Below are positions 35,099 to 44,400 of a stretch of 64,000 bases of DNA, in pieces. Position numbers and translations under genes: made by a program. The notes under the pieces were generated by a model. The model saw only the letters and a list, made by a program, of their open reading frames with translations. It ran no database searches and was not told the DNA's origin. This stretch comes from Streptomyces sp. NBC_01335. GTDB lineage: Bacteria > Actinomycetota > Actinomycetes > Streptomycetales > Streptomycetaceae. Each line of letters begins with the position of its first letter. The stretch's first letter is position 1. The DNA is taken from contig NZ_CP108370.1 of NCBI RefSeq assembly GCF_035953295.1, forward strand, positions 3,439,001-3,503,000, written 5' to 3'.

Positions 35099-35312
35099 GG
35101 CGGGTTCCTCCGGATCGGGTGCGGCGCCCGGCCGGTCGGCGGTGGCGCTCCGGTATCGATGCTCCGGCCGGAACACGGCCCGTACCGTCGTCGTACCGGC
35201 TCGGCCTCCGGCGCGGTCCGGTGGACTCTTCTGTCGGCCGATCGGTTGATGCGGGCCCGGCCCGGCCGGGTCACCATGGAGAAGGCATGGGCACATCCGC
35301 CCAGCTCACGGC

Positions 35313-35337
35313 ATGTGCGGCGGAGCCCGCCGCACAT
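35313..35337. promoter_or_regulatory. 25-bp inverted repeat between hbpS and senS
   Basis: ATGTGCGGCGG and CCGCCGCACAT form a perfect 11-bp inverted repeat around AGC. It lies 41 nt before the senS start and about 215 nt from the divergent hbpS start. It could be an operator for SenR or a stable hairpin in the senS leader. Confidence 0.5.
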
Positions 35338-35377
35338 CCGGGAGCACCGGTGACAACGAGCGTGAGGCGGGCACGAG

Positions 35378-36766
35378 GTGCGGCGGAGAACCGGTCCGGG
35401 GCGGGACGGACCGGCGGGCGGTGCTTCAGCCGGCCCCGGGTCGTCCGCCGTACGCACGCCTGATCCGGACGCCCGCTGGCTGGCGCTCCTGCTGCACGCC
35501 GCGTTCTTCCTGCTGCTGGGCGCCTCGCTCACCCGGTTCCTGATGCGCCACCCCGGCGAGGCCCGCACCCCGTGGGTCATCGCGCTGTCCCTCACCCTCG
35601 CCGTCGTCCACGCCCTCGGCCCGGTGCTCGGCTCGCGGCCCACCCCCCGCCGGTTCACCTGGCTCGCGGGGCTCGTCGCCGTCTGGATGGTGCTGGTCGT
35701 CCTCGCGCCGAGCTTCGCGTGGTGCGCCGTACCGCTCTTCTCCACCGGACTGCGGCTGCTCCCGCCTCGCGCCGCGCTCGTCCTGGTCTCCCTGCTCACC
35801 GCGTTCGTCGTGGCGGCGCAACTGCGGCTCGCCACCGGCTTCGACCCGAACCTCGTCCTGGCACCGCCCGCCGTCGCGGCCGTGGCGACCGCCGTCCTCG
35901 TCCACGTCCGCCGTCAGGCGGACCGCCAGCAGGAACTCGCCGTACGCCAGCGCGAACTCATCGAGGACCTGGTCCGTACGCGGCGCGAACTGGCCGCGAC
36001 GGAACGCCGCGAGGGCACTCTCGCCGAGCGCCAGCGGCTCTCCATGGAGATCCACGACACCCTCGCGCAGGGCCTCTCCAGCCAGCGGATGCTGCTCCAG
36101 GCCGCGACACGTATCTGGGACACCGAGCCGGGCACCGCCCACGCCCACGTCCGTACGGCGGCCGGGATCACCGCCCGCAACCTCGCCGAGGCCCGGCGCT
36201 TCGTCCACGACCTGGCACCGGCCGACCTCGCGGAGGGCGCAGGCCTGGAGGCGGCCCTCCGCGCCCTCGCCGCACGGGCCACCGCGACGGGCGGGCCCGC
36301 CGTGCGCTGCCACGTGGAAGGCACCGCGCACAACCCGCTGCCGGACCGGGTGCAGTCGGCGCTGCTGCGCATCGCCCAGGGCGCGCTCGCCAACGTCGCC
36401 GAGCATGCCGACGCCACCACCGCCGCGCTCACCCTGACCCACCTGGACGATCGGGTGGTCCTCGACATCGCGGACGACGGCCGCGGGTTCGCCCCGGACG
36501 GACCTGCGGCAGCCACGGAGCAGCGGGACACTCCGATGCGCCGGGGCCACGGGCTGCCCGCGATGCGCGCCCGGGTACGCCAGCTCGGCGGACGGCTCAC
36601 CGTCGAGTCCGCCCCCGGAGAGGGCACCGTGCTCTCGGCGGAGGTCCCGCTGCCGGACCCGGAGGTACCCGCCGCCCCCGAGGTACCCGGCCATGGTGGG
36701 GAGCCCGCCGGTCATGGGGCGCCCGCCAGCCCCGAGGAACCCGGCACACCCGAGGAGCCCGTATGA
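35378..36766 (+). CDS. senS: SenS-type sensor histidine kinase
   Basis: 462 residues from GTG 35378. Five hydrophobic segments lie between about 33 and 178 (LALLLHAAFFLLLGASL, WVIALSLTLAVVHALG, WLAGLVAVWMVLVVLA, ALVLVSLLTAFVVAA, AVAAVATAVLVHV). A HisKA_3 dimerisation domain with the phosphorylated H226 in LSMEIHDTLAQGL follows, then an ATPase domain with N-box IAQGALANVAEHA and G1 box DDGRGF. The last 35 residues are a Pro/Glu/Gly repeat tail. It overlaps the response-regulator start in ATGA. The hbpS gene next door identifies it as the haem/redox-sensing SenS. Confidence 0.9.
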   Translation: MRRRTGPGRDGPAGGASAGPGSSAVRTPDPDARWLALLLHAAFFLLLGASLTRFLMRHPGEARTPWVIALSLTLAVVHALGPVLGSRPTPRRFTWLAGLVAVWMVLVVLAPSFAWCAVPLFSTGLRLLPPRAALVLVSLLTAFVVAAQLRLATGFDPNLVLAPPAVAAVATAVLVHVRRQADRQQELAVRQRELIEDLVRTRRELAATERREGTLAERQRLSMEIHDTLAQGLSSQRMLLQAATRIWDTEPGTAHAHVRTAAGITARNLAEARRFVHDLAPADLAEGAGLEAALRALAARATATGGPAVRCHVEGTAHNPLPDRVQSALLRIAQGALANVAEHADATTAALTLTHLDDRVVLDIADDGRGFAPDGPAAATEQRDTPMRRGHGLPAMRARVRQLGGRLTVESAPGEGTVLSAEVPLPDPEVPAAPEVPGHGGEPAGHGAPASPEEPGTPEEPV

Positions 36767-37452
36767 CCCGCCGTACCGTACGCGTCCTGGTCTGCGACGA
36801 TCACGCCGTCGTCCGCGCCGGGCTGCTCGCCCTCCTCGGCAGCGAGCCGGACCTGGAGGTCGTGGCCGAGGCCGGAAGCGGCGAGGAGGCCGTGGTCCTG
36901 GCCGCCCGGCTCGCCCCGGACGTCGTCCTCATGGACCTCCAGCTCGGCCCGGGGATGGACGGCGTCCAAGCCACCCGCCGGATCACAGCCGGAGCGGGAG
37001 CGAGCGACCGCGCGGAAGGCAGCGGCGCGGGAGGCAGCGGCGCGGAGAGCGTCGCGGGGCCCCATGTGCTCGTCCTCACGACGTACGACACCGACGCCGA
37101 CATCACCCGGGCGATCGGCGCGGGAGCCACCGGCTACCTGTTGAAGGCGGAGCGCCCCGAGGAGCTGTTCGCCGCGATCCGGTCCGCCGCGCAGGGCCGC
37201 ACCACGCTCTCCCCGCCCGTCGCGGACCGGGTGATGGCCCGGCTGCGTACCCCGCCACCCGCGCTCACCGACCGCGAGCGGGACATCCTCGGGCAGCTCG
37301 CCCGAGGGCTCGGCAACCGGGACATCGCCCGCGCGCTCTTCATCAGCGAGGCGACGGTCAAGACCCACCTGGGGCGCATCTACGACAAGCTGGGCGTCGA
37401 GACCCGCGCCGGAGCGGTCGCCAGGGCCAACGAGCAACGTCTGCTGCCCTGA
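36763..37452 (+). CDS. senR: SenR-type NarL/FixJ response regulator
   Basis: 229 residues. The receiver domain has acidic residues D12/D13, phosphoacceptor D58 in VLMDLQLG and a conserved lysine in GYLLKAE. The C-terminal LuxR-type helix-turn-helix reads LTDRERDILGQLARGLGNRD and SEATVKTHLGRIYDKLGV. An unusual 23-residue Gly/Ser/Ala insert (about 77-99) interrupts the receiver before its fourth strand. Its start overlaps the kinase stop. By homology it controls redox-defence genes, including hbpS. Confidence 0.92.
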   Translation: MTRRTVRVLVCDDHAVVRAGLLALLGSEPDLEVVAEAGSGEEAVVLAARLAPDVVLMDLQLGPGMDGVQATRRITAGAGASDRAEGSGAGGSGAESVAGPHVLVLTTYDTDADITRAIGAGATGYLLKAERPEELFAAIRSAAQGRTTLSPPVADRVMARLRTPPPALTDRERDILGQLARGLGNRDIARALFISEATVKTHLGRIYDKLGVETRAGAVARANEQRLLP

Positions 37453-37564
37453 CCGGGGGCATCCGGTCCGAGGAAACCGGCCCCGGGGCGGTGGTGCCGC
37501 AGGTCACCCGGGGTCTGTCGTCCGGCCGTGCCGCCGCCCGCTCCCGGCATGACACCATCGAACC

Positions 37565-38062
37565 GTGCTCGACATCGGCTACTCCCTCTCTCGTCGCTTC
37601 CCCGACCCCCCGCAGACCGACTACCGCCGCGCGGACGTCCACGCGCTGCGGCACGACCTGTTCTCCGGGGACGTGTACCTCGCGGACACCAAGGCGGACC
37701 GCGAGGTATCCACAGCCTGGGGATGGGTGCCGGTGCTCGACTTCGCGTGGGCGCTCTGCGACATCGTCGAGCAGCTCGACCAGGACCCGCGCGGCAACCG
37801 CTCGCACAAGGAGCAGTACGCCGAGCTGGACTTCACCGAGTCCAGCGATCGCATGCTCTTCGCACGCCGGTTCGGCTGGGTGAACGTCGAGGCCGACTGG
37901 ATGCACGCCGACGAACCTCCGCTCACTTTCGGCCACTCCCTGCTGCGCCGCGAGGCCCGCGACTTCCTCCAGGACCTGATCGCCGACCTCTCCGACATGC
38001 ACGAGGGGCTCGCCGACAACCCGGTGATCTGGGACCTCCAGGCCCGCTTCCCCCGCCTCTGA
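37565..38062 (+). CDS. Conserved hypothetical protein
   Basis: 165 residues from GTG 37565. A soluble, acidic protein with no signal or membrane segment. Regions that look conserved are WVPVLDFAWALCDIVEQLDQ, RMLFARRFGWVNVEADWM and FLQDLIADLSDMHEGLADNP. I recall similar Streptomyces proteins without assigned function and do not recognise a catalytic motif. It starts about 110 nt after senR with its own start context. Confidence 0.75.
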   Translation: MLDIGYSLSRRFPDPPQTDYRRADVHALRHDLFSGDVYLADTKADREVSTAWGWVPVLDFAWALCDIVEQLDQDPRGNRSHKEQYAELDFTESSDRMLFARRFGWVNVEADWMHADEPPLTFGHSLLRREARDFLQDLIADLSDMHEGLADNPVIWDLQARFPRL

Positions 38063-38104
38063 CCACGGGCCCACGCCTCCGGCACCATCACGCCTCCGGC
38101 AGGA

Positions 38105-38851
38105 TCACGGCTCCACCCGGACCCCGATCTGCGCCGCGAACGCCGGGGCCAGGTCCATCAGCTGCACCGGGCTGATCACCGCGCCCGCCAGCCGCTCCAC
38201 ACCCCGCGCGATGTCCAGCTCGGCGGCGGGCCGCAGGTCCACCGAGTCCATCGTGACGTTGCTGAAGTCGGCCCGCCGCAGCACGCAGTCGCGGAACTCG
38301 ACCCGTACCAGCCGGGCGTCCGCGAAGTCCGGCTCGGAGAGCACGCACCCCTCGAAGACGACGTCGGTGAGCCGGGCCCCGCGCAGGTTCAGGTAGTCGA
38401 TCTTCCCGCCGCGCACCAGCACCCGTTCCAGCACCGCCCCGTGCATCTGCACCCCACCGAGGCGCGCGTCCACGATCTCCACGTCCCGCAGCGACGCCTC
38501 GGCGAGCTCGGTGGCCACGCCCCGTACGCCGGTCAGCACCGAGTCGAGGAACCGGGCCCGCACCAGCTCCGTACGGTCCAGCGCGCAGCCGTCCAGCGCG
38601 CAGTCCATGAACCGGGCGCCGCGCCCCGACTGGTCGGCGAGGTCCACGGAGGAGAACCGCAGCCCGTCGTAGTCGCCGTCCGCCTCCAGCTCGACGTCCT
38701 CGTACGGGGCGAGGGGCGGCAACCGCACCTCCGGCCGCCGCGCCGCCGCGATCTCCTTGCGCCCGCCGGCTCCCTTGCCGGTGCCGCCCCGGCTGCTGTT
38801 CCTGGTGTTGCTGTTCCTGCTGTTGCTGTTCCTGCCCGCGCTCGCCGCCAT
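38105..38851 (-). CDS. Pentapeptide-repeat protein
   Basis: 248 residues from ATG 38851. After an Asn/Ser repeat N-terminus (NSNSRNSNTRNSS, encoded by a short tandem DNA repeat) and a basic GGRKE stretch, residues about 80-215 consist of A(D/N)LxX-like five-residue units (ARFMDCALDGCALDRTELVR, LRGARLTDVVFEGC, ADFSNVTMDSVDL). Such proteins fold into right-handed beta-helices; some mimic DNA and protect gyrase, but no such role can be inferred here. It has a weak RBS. Confidence 0.87.
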   Translation of the reverse strand: MAASAGRNSNSRNSNTRNSSRGGTGKGAGGRKEIAAARRPEVRLPPLAPYEDVELEADGDYDGLRFSSVDLADQSGRGARFMDCALDGCALDRTELVRARFLDSVLTGVRGVATELAEASLRDVEIVDARLGGVQMHGAVLERVLVRGGKIDYLNLRGARLTDVVFEGCVLSEPDFADARLVRVEFRDCVLRRADFSNVTMDSVDLRPAAELDIARGVERLAGAVISPVQLMDLAPAFAAQIGVRVEP

Positions 38852-38903
38852 GGGCCCATCGTGGCGTACGGGACCGACAGCCCGGAGCCCCCCTCGCTTC
38901 CCT

Positions 38904-38960
38904 GCCCTCTGCCTTCCGCCCTGTGCCCTCTGCCTTCTGCGCTCTGCGCTCTGCCCTGTC
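38904..38960. repeat. Polypyrimidine simple repeat
   Basis: A run of about 55 nt made of GCCCTCTGCCTTC/TGCGCTCTGC variants, nearly all C and T on the plus strand, between the pentapeptide and methyltransferase genes. It reaches the methyltransferase stop codon. Confidence 0.7.
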
Positions 38961-39573
38961 AGTCCGCGCGGCGCAGGCCCACCGTGGACCAGCGCACGCC
39001 GGAGCGGCCGTGCAGGTCCGCGCGCCCGCCGACGTGGACCGCGCTCAGCCCCTGCCCCCTGGCGAGCCCGACGGTCTCGTCCACGGACACGTCGAACATC
39101 CGCCGGCCTGCCGGAACGGGCCCGTGCCGCAGGGTCAGGACCACCAGACCGCCCGGGGCCGTCACCCGGCCCAGCGTCTCCATCCCCGCCGCCCGCTCCC
39201 CGGCGTCCAAGTGCATCCAGACGGCGGTCAGCAGCACCAGGTCGAACCGCCGCCCCAGCGCCCGTACCGCCCGCAGCTCCGGCAGTTCGTCGTCCAGCCA
39301 CTCGACCGGCCGCGCCGCATGGATCACCCGCCCCCGCTCCCGGAGTTCAGCCGTCGGCTCCACGGCGACCACCGCATGCCCCAGCGCCGCCGGCGCGGCG
39401 GCGTCCCGTCCGCTCCCCGCCCCGATGTCGAGCACCGCGCTGGGCCGTTCGGGGAAGAGCTCCAGCGCCTCGCGGTGCACTTCGGCGAAGGTGACGCTCT
39501 CGTACTGCTCCACCAGCGCCTCGGCCGCATCGGCGTAACCTGCGGTGCTCGACCTGCTGTTGGCCCCCGTCAC
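38959..39573 (-). CDS. SAM-dependent methyltransferase (class I)
   Basis: 204 residues from GTG 39573. The SAM-binding motif I is SAVLDIGAGSGRDAAAPAALG, motif II VVAVEPTAELRE, motif III RFDLVLLTAVWMHLD and the following strand GGLVVLTLRHGP. The N-terminal helix region (YESVTFAEVHREALELFP) probably contributes to substrate binding. Small-molecule methylation is likely, the substrate unknown. The family is common in Streptomyces outside clusters. Confidence 0.85.
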   Translation of the reverse strand: MTGANSRSSTAGYADAAEALVEQYESVTFAEVHREALELFPERPSAVLDIGAGSGRDAAAPAALGHAVVAVEPTAELRERGRVIHAARPVEWLDDELPELRAVRALGRRFDLVLLTAVWMHLDAGERAAGMETLGRVTAPGGLVVLTLRHGPVPAGRRMFDVSVDETVGLARGQGLSAVHVGGRADLHGRSGVRWSTVGLRRAD

Positions 39574-39731
39574 GCGCCCGCTCCCTTTCCTTGGTCTTCT
39601 CGGGATCCGCGGTAGCCGGGTACCACCGGGCCCGAACGACCTGGTCGACCCGCATGGCCCGAATGGACCGATGAGTTCGACCGGCCGGCCGAGTCCCCCT
39701 ACTGTGAGCGCCCCCGTTCGAGGAGCAACAG

Positions 39732-40376
39732 ATGACCCAGCTTCTGCGCGTGCAGAACTTCACCGTGTCGAGCGACGGTATCGCCGCCGGCGAGGAACAG
39801 ACCCTGGAGCAGCCCTTCGGCCATGTGGATCCCCAACGCCTCATGGCGTGGGCCGGGGCCACCGCGGGCTGGCCCAATCGCACCGACGGCAAGGGCAGCC
39901 GGGGCCTGGACGACTACTTCACGCGCGACTTCTCCCACAACATCGGTGCCGAGATCATGGGCCGCAACAAGTTCGGCCCGCAGCGCGGCCCCTGGACGGA
40001 CCACGAGTGGCAGGGCTGGTGGGGCGGCGAACCCCCGTTCCACACACCGGTGTTCGTCCTCACCCACCACGTGCGCCCCTCGATCGAGCTCTCCGACACC
40101 ACGTTCCACTTCATCGACGCCGACCCGGCCACGGCTCTCGCCCAGGCCCGCGAAGCCGCCCGCGGCAAGGACGTCCGCCTCGGTGGCGGGGCCACCACCA
40201 TCCGCGAGTTCCTCGACGCCGACCTCGTGGACACCCTGCACGTCGCGGTCTCCCCGGTGAAGCTCGGCTCCGGGATCAAGCTCTGGGACTCTCCCGACGA
40301 TCTCCGCGACCGCTTCCACCTGGACGTGGTCCCGAGCCCGAGCGGGGTGACCCACCACCTGTTCTGGAGGAAGTAG
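39732..40376 (+). CDS. Dihydrofolate reductase-like protein (RibD C-terminal domain family)
   Basis: 214 residues. The DHFR-like fold is shown by FTVSSDGIAAG at the start, GAEIMGRNKFG in the middle, PVFVLTHH, and GKDVRLGGGATTIREFLDADLVDTLHV, ending LFWRK. These stand-alone YyaP/YwjB-type proteins bind NADPH but most have no proven substrate. ATG 39732 is preceded by GAGGAGCAACAG. A perfect 11-bp hairpin follows the gene. Confidence 0.88.
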   Translation: MTQLLRVQNFTVSSDGIAAGEEQTLEQPFGHVDPQRLMAWAGATAGWPNRTDGKGSRGLDDYFTRDFSHNIGAEIMGRNKFGPQRGPWTDHEWQGWWGGEPPFHTPVFVLTHHVRPSIELSDTTFHFIDADPATALAQAREAARGKDVRLGGGATTIREFLDADLVDTLHVAVSPVKLGSGIKLWDSPDDLRDRFHLDVVPSPSGVTHHLFWRK

Positions 40377-40401
40377 CGGGGCGGGGGACGGGGACGCTCC
40401 A

Positions 40402-40435
40402 CGCCCTGGGCGCGGTGCTCGGCACGCCCAGGGCG
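40402..40435 (+). terminator. Hairpin terminator of the DHFR-like gene
   Basis: CGCCCTGGGCG (40402-40412) and CGCCCAGGGCG (40425-40435) form a perfect 11-bp stem with a 12-nt loop, 26 nt after the stop. Confidence 0.72.
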
Positions 40436-40527
40436 GGTTCTGAGGCGCCGGCGTGGACGGGGCCCGTCGCTGTCCCAGGTTGGGCGGAGCAACAACCCGC
40501 GTCCCGGGTCGAGCCCCCACCGTCGTC

Positions 40528-40695
40528 CTAGGGTGTGTCTGACCATTCGCGTCGGATCAGCGGGCGGTGTCCGGTGCGGTGCGTCGCAAGGCGGAGGACC
40601 GCCCGAGTACGGGATGTACTCGGGCGGTCCGACAACGCCGCGAGGTGCCGTGCCGGGCGCCGACCGCCCGGCGGGAATGGTCAGACACGGCCTAG
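40528..40695. mobile_element. 168-bp MITE-like element with 21-bp terminal inverted repeats
   Basis: The ends (40528-40548 and 40675-40695) are inverted repeats matching at 19 of 21 positions, sharing GTGTCTGACCATTC. CTAG stands at both outer edges and may be a 4-bp target duplication. The interior is an imperfect long palindrome centred on a perfect 15-bp hairpin (40596-40610 with 40616-40630, loop GGGAT). There is no coding capacity, so it would need a transposase elsewhere. Its right edge overlaps the stop codon of the neighbouring GNAT gene. Confidence 0.75.
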
Positions 40696-41177
40696 ACCGT
40701 CTCCGACGACCCCAGCTCGGCCAGCGCCTCGTCCGTCAGCCGGTACACGGTCCACTCGTCCTGCGGGCGGGCGCCCAGGGACTCGTAGAAGCCGATGGAC
40801 GGGGTGTTCCAGTTGAGCACCGACCACTCCAGGCGGCCGTAGCCCCGGTCCACGCAGGTCCGGGCGAGCTCGGTCAGCAGGGCCTTGCCGTGGCCGCCGC
40901 CCCGGCGCTCGGGGCGTACGTAGAGGTCTTCGAGGTAGATGCCGTGGACACCGCGCCAGGTGGAGAAGTTGAGGAACCAGAGCGCGAAGCCGACCGTCTC
41001 GCCGTCCTCGTCGGAGACCGCGATGTGGGCGTAGGCGGCGGGCCGTTCGCCGAAGAGGGCCTCGTGCAGCTGCTCCTCGGTGGCCTGCGCCTCGTCGAGC
41101 GCCTTCTCGTAGTCGGCCAGCTCACGGATCATGGCGTGGACGGCGGGGACGTCTGCTGCGGTGGCGGTGCGAATCAT
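40692..41177 (-). CDS. GNAT N-acetyltransferase (diamine acetyltransferase-like)
   Basis: 161 residues from ATG 41177. IRTATAADVPAVHAMIRELADYEKAL at the start, YLEDLYVRPERRGGGHGKALL as acetyl-CoA loop, and EWSVLNWNTPSIGFYESLGA near the end are characteristic of the SAT1-like GNAT branch that acetylates polyamines or thialysine. The TAG stop (40694-40692) lies inside the terminal CTAG of the MITE-like element, so insertion may have reset the C-terminus. The start has no clear Shine-Dalgarno. Confidence 0.86.
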   Translation of the reverse strand: MIRTATAADVPAVHAMIRELADYEKALDEAQATEEQLHEALFGERPAAYAHIAVSDEDGETVGFALWFLNFSTWRGVHGIYLEDLYVRPERRGGGHGKALLTELARTCVDRGYGRLEWSVLNWNTPSIGFYESLGARPQDEWTVYRLTDEALAELGSSETV

Positions 41178-41216
41178 GGGGGCAGCGTAGACGGGGCGGG
41201 CAGGCGCGCCTGATGG

Positions 41217-41278
41217 CCGGGGGCGGCGAGGGCGGGGCTGTCCCGCGTTCGCGGGGAGCACACCCTCGCCGCCCCCGG
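41217..41278. terminator. Strong hairpin terminator of the GH31 gene
   Basis: A perfect 16-bp stem (CCGGGGGCGGCGAGGG at 41217-41232 with its complement at 41263-41278) encloses a second hairpin of the type CCCGCG-TT-CGCGGG. It is about 125 nt past the GH31 stop on the minus strand and just upstream of the GNAT gene start. Confidence 0.8.
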
Positions 41279-41402
41279 CACCCCAGCGGCCCCGCCGCTC
41301 CGCGATGACCGAACGCCGACGCGTTCGTCACCCGGTGCGCGCGGGGCCGCCGGTGCCTCCGACTGCCGCGAGCCGGCCGTCGCGCAACCGCTGCCGGCAG
41401 CG

Positions 41403-44400
41403 CTACCGCACGGTCACCTCCACCCCGGCGCGCACGGACCGCGCCGGAAGGCTGACCGTGAGGGTGCCCGTGGCGCTGTCCCAGTGGTAGGCGTCGCGGG
41501 AGAGGCGCTTTCCGTGGGCGGTCACTTCGGTGGGGGCGTGGGTGGTGCCCAGGAGGGAGAGGGTCCAGCGGCGGTTCTTGACCTGGCCCTGGTAGGAGCC
41601 CTTGGCCGCGCCGATCGACACGGTCCTGAGCGAGCTCTTCCCGGAGCCCTTCCCCGAAGCCTTCTCCTTGTAGGTGACGGTCGTCGTGGCGCTCCGGGCC
41701 TTCGTCGTCGCGGTGGTGCCGTCGTCCTCGTACAGCTTGTACGAGCCGTTGGCGCCGGAGGCGATGGAGAGGGTGACGTCGGTCAGGGGGTTGCGGTCGT
41801 TGTCGGTGACGTTCTCGGTGCGGGTGGGCATGATGCCGCCGGACTTGATGAAGACGGGCATCGTGTCGAGGGTGGTGGCCACGTCCTGCGTGGTGCCGCC
41901 CTGGTAGGTCTTGCCGGTGAACCAGTCGGTCCACTGGCTGCCCGCCGGGAACCACACCGAGGTGGTGGTGGACTCGCCGGGCGTGGTCACGGGGGCGACC
42001 AGGACGTCGGAGCCGTAGAAGTACTCGCTGTCGGCCGCCGCGTAGGCCGCCGGCTCCTCCGGGTACTCCAGGTAGGTCGGGCGCACGATCGGTACGCCGG
42101 TGCGGTTCGCTTCCTCGGCGAGGGTGTAGGTGTAAGGCACCAGGTTCTCGCGGAGGTTGAGGAACGCGTCGGCCGACGTGCGGGCCGCCGGGCCGTACTG
42201 CCAGGGCAGCCGGTCGCTGTGGTTGCTGTGCAGGCGGTCGACGGGCTGGAAGGTGCCGAGCTGGACCCAGCGGGCGTACAGGTCGTCGGGGAGCTTGTTG
42301 GTGCCCTTCTCCGAACCGGCGAGACCCGTCGTGTCGACGTGTCCGCCGATGTCGTGGGTGATGGAGGCCATGCCGGTCGCCGCGGACTCGCCCGGGGTGT
42401 AGCCGACCTCGAAACGCAGCGTGCCCCAGGTGGAGAGGGTGTCACCGGTGAAGTGGAGGGTGGTGCGCTTGTCCGCCCACGGCCCGGTCGGCAGGGCCTG
42501 CTGGCCGCTGTACCCGCCGGCCTGGAGCGAGCCGTAGGCGCGGGACATGACGAAGCCGCGGCCGATGGCCGGGGCGGAGTCGTCGGCGTAACTCTGGTTG
42601 ATCCACGCGTCGGGGGTCACGCCCCGCAGCGAGGACTGCGAGGAGTCGCAGCACCAGTCGAGCCACCAGAAGTCGACGCCCTGCTCGTCCATGGTCCGGT
42701 GCAGGTCCATGTAGGCCTTGAGCTGGTCCGCGTCGCCGAAGTCGAAGGTGTAGCAGTCGCTTCCGCAGGCGCCCTTGGCGAGCTTGCCCTTGGCGGTGGC
42801 CTGCGCCTGGGCGAACTGGGGGTCGGAACCCTGGATGCTCGGGTGCGTGTTGAGCGTGTTGTGCAGTCCCTGGGTGTCCGACCAGTTGAAGAAGCCCTCG
42901 GCGTCGGGGAACTTGTTCTCGTCGATCTCCCAACCGCGCCAGGTGTCACCGGCCTTGAAGTCGGTGTCGGTCACCAGGACGTCGAGCGGCACGCCCTCCG
43001 CGCGGAACGCCGGCAGGATCGTGTCCTGGTAGTCGGCGGCCGTACGGTCGAAGTACTCCGAGTACCAGACCCCGTAGGCCCAGGTGGGCAGCAGGGCGGG
43101 CGGCCCGGTCAGGGTGGCGAGGTCCGCGAGGCCCTGCTTGTAGTCGTGGCCGTACCCGAAGACGTAGCCGTCCTGGTAGGGGGCGCCGCCGTGCGCGGGG
43201 CGGGGGCGGACCTTCTTCGACGTGAGGTCGTACAGGGCCGACGGGGAGTCGTCGAGGAGGTACCAGCCGTCCTGGCTGAGCAGGCCCGGCGTGGTGGTGA
43301 CGGGGGCCGGGTTGTCGCCGTTCACGCCGTCCAGGCCGCGGCGGTAGCCGCCGAGGGCGAGGTGCGGCTGCGGTGCGGCCGAAGTGGCGGAGGCCACCGA
43401 GAGGGTGTCGGCGTTGATGTGGCAGCTGCCGCCGTCGGGGCAGCCGAGGGTGAGGTCGTCGGCGCCCGCCTTGAGGGTGACGGGGACGGAGGCGGTCTGC
43501 CAGTCGTCCCAGTCCTTGGTGGCGGGGAGTTGGAGGGTCGCGGTCGACGGCACGGCCCCCTTGGCCGTGGTCGAGGCGGGGGAACCCGCCGACGCCCCGG
43601 TGCTCGTCACGGAGGCGGTGCGCGTCTGGTGGAGGCCGTCGCCGCCCTGGCCGTTGGCGTATCGCACCCGGAGCGTGTAGACGCCGTCGGCGGGGACGCC
43701 GACCAGGTGGGTGGTGAGGCTGGACCCCTGGTTGAGTTCGGCGACGAAGCCGTTGCCCGCGTACCCCTGGTGGTCCAGGGCGCCGGTGGCCGTACCGGCC
43801 GGCCGGGCGGACTCCGCCTCGCAACTCGTGCCGTAGAGACAGCTCTTGATCGCGGTGGTGTCGGCGGAGGGGTACGAGTCGTCGTCGGCCGGGAGCAGGG
43901 CGACGCTGTCGAGGTTCACCGAGCCGGAGTCCGAGGCGGTCCGGGTCAGCGCGACCGTGTGCTGCCCCTTGGTCAGCTTCAGCTGTGCGGTGGCCTCGGC
44001 CCAGGTGTTCCAGTTCGCGGTGGCGGGCAGCTCGACCTTCTGCGGGGTGCCGCCGTCGACGGAGAGCGAGAGGGTGCGGGTCTCCGTCTTGCCGTCGCCG
44101 CCCTGGGCATTGGCGTAACGCAGAGCGAACCGGTAGGCACCGTCGGCTGTGACATCGATGTCAGTGGAGACCGAACTGCCGGTCGCCTCGAAGCCCGCGG
44201 CAAAGGCTGCTCCGGTGTGGCCGGTGTGGTCGGACGCCGTGCCGAGACCTTCGAGCCGGAGGCCCTCCGCCTCGCAGAGCGCGCCGAGCTCGCAGACGAG
44301 CCGTTGCCAGGGGGCGGCGGTCACGGGCTGCTTGCCCGCGTCGAGCTGGAGGGAGAAGTTCTCGGCGTCGAAGGCCCCGGAGCCGACCCGGTAGCGCAGG

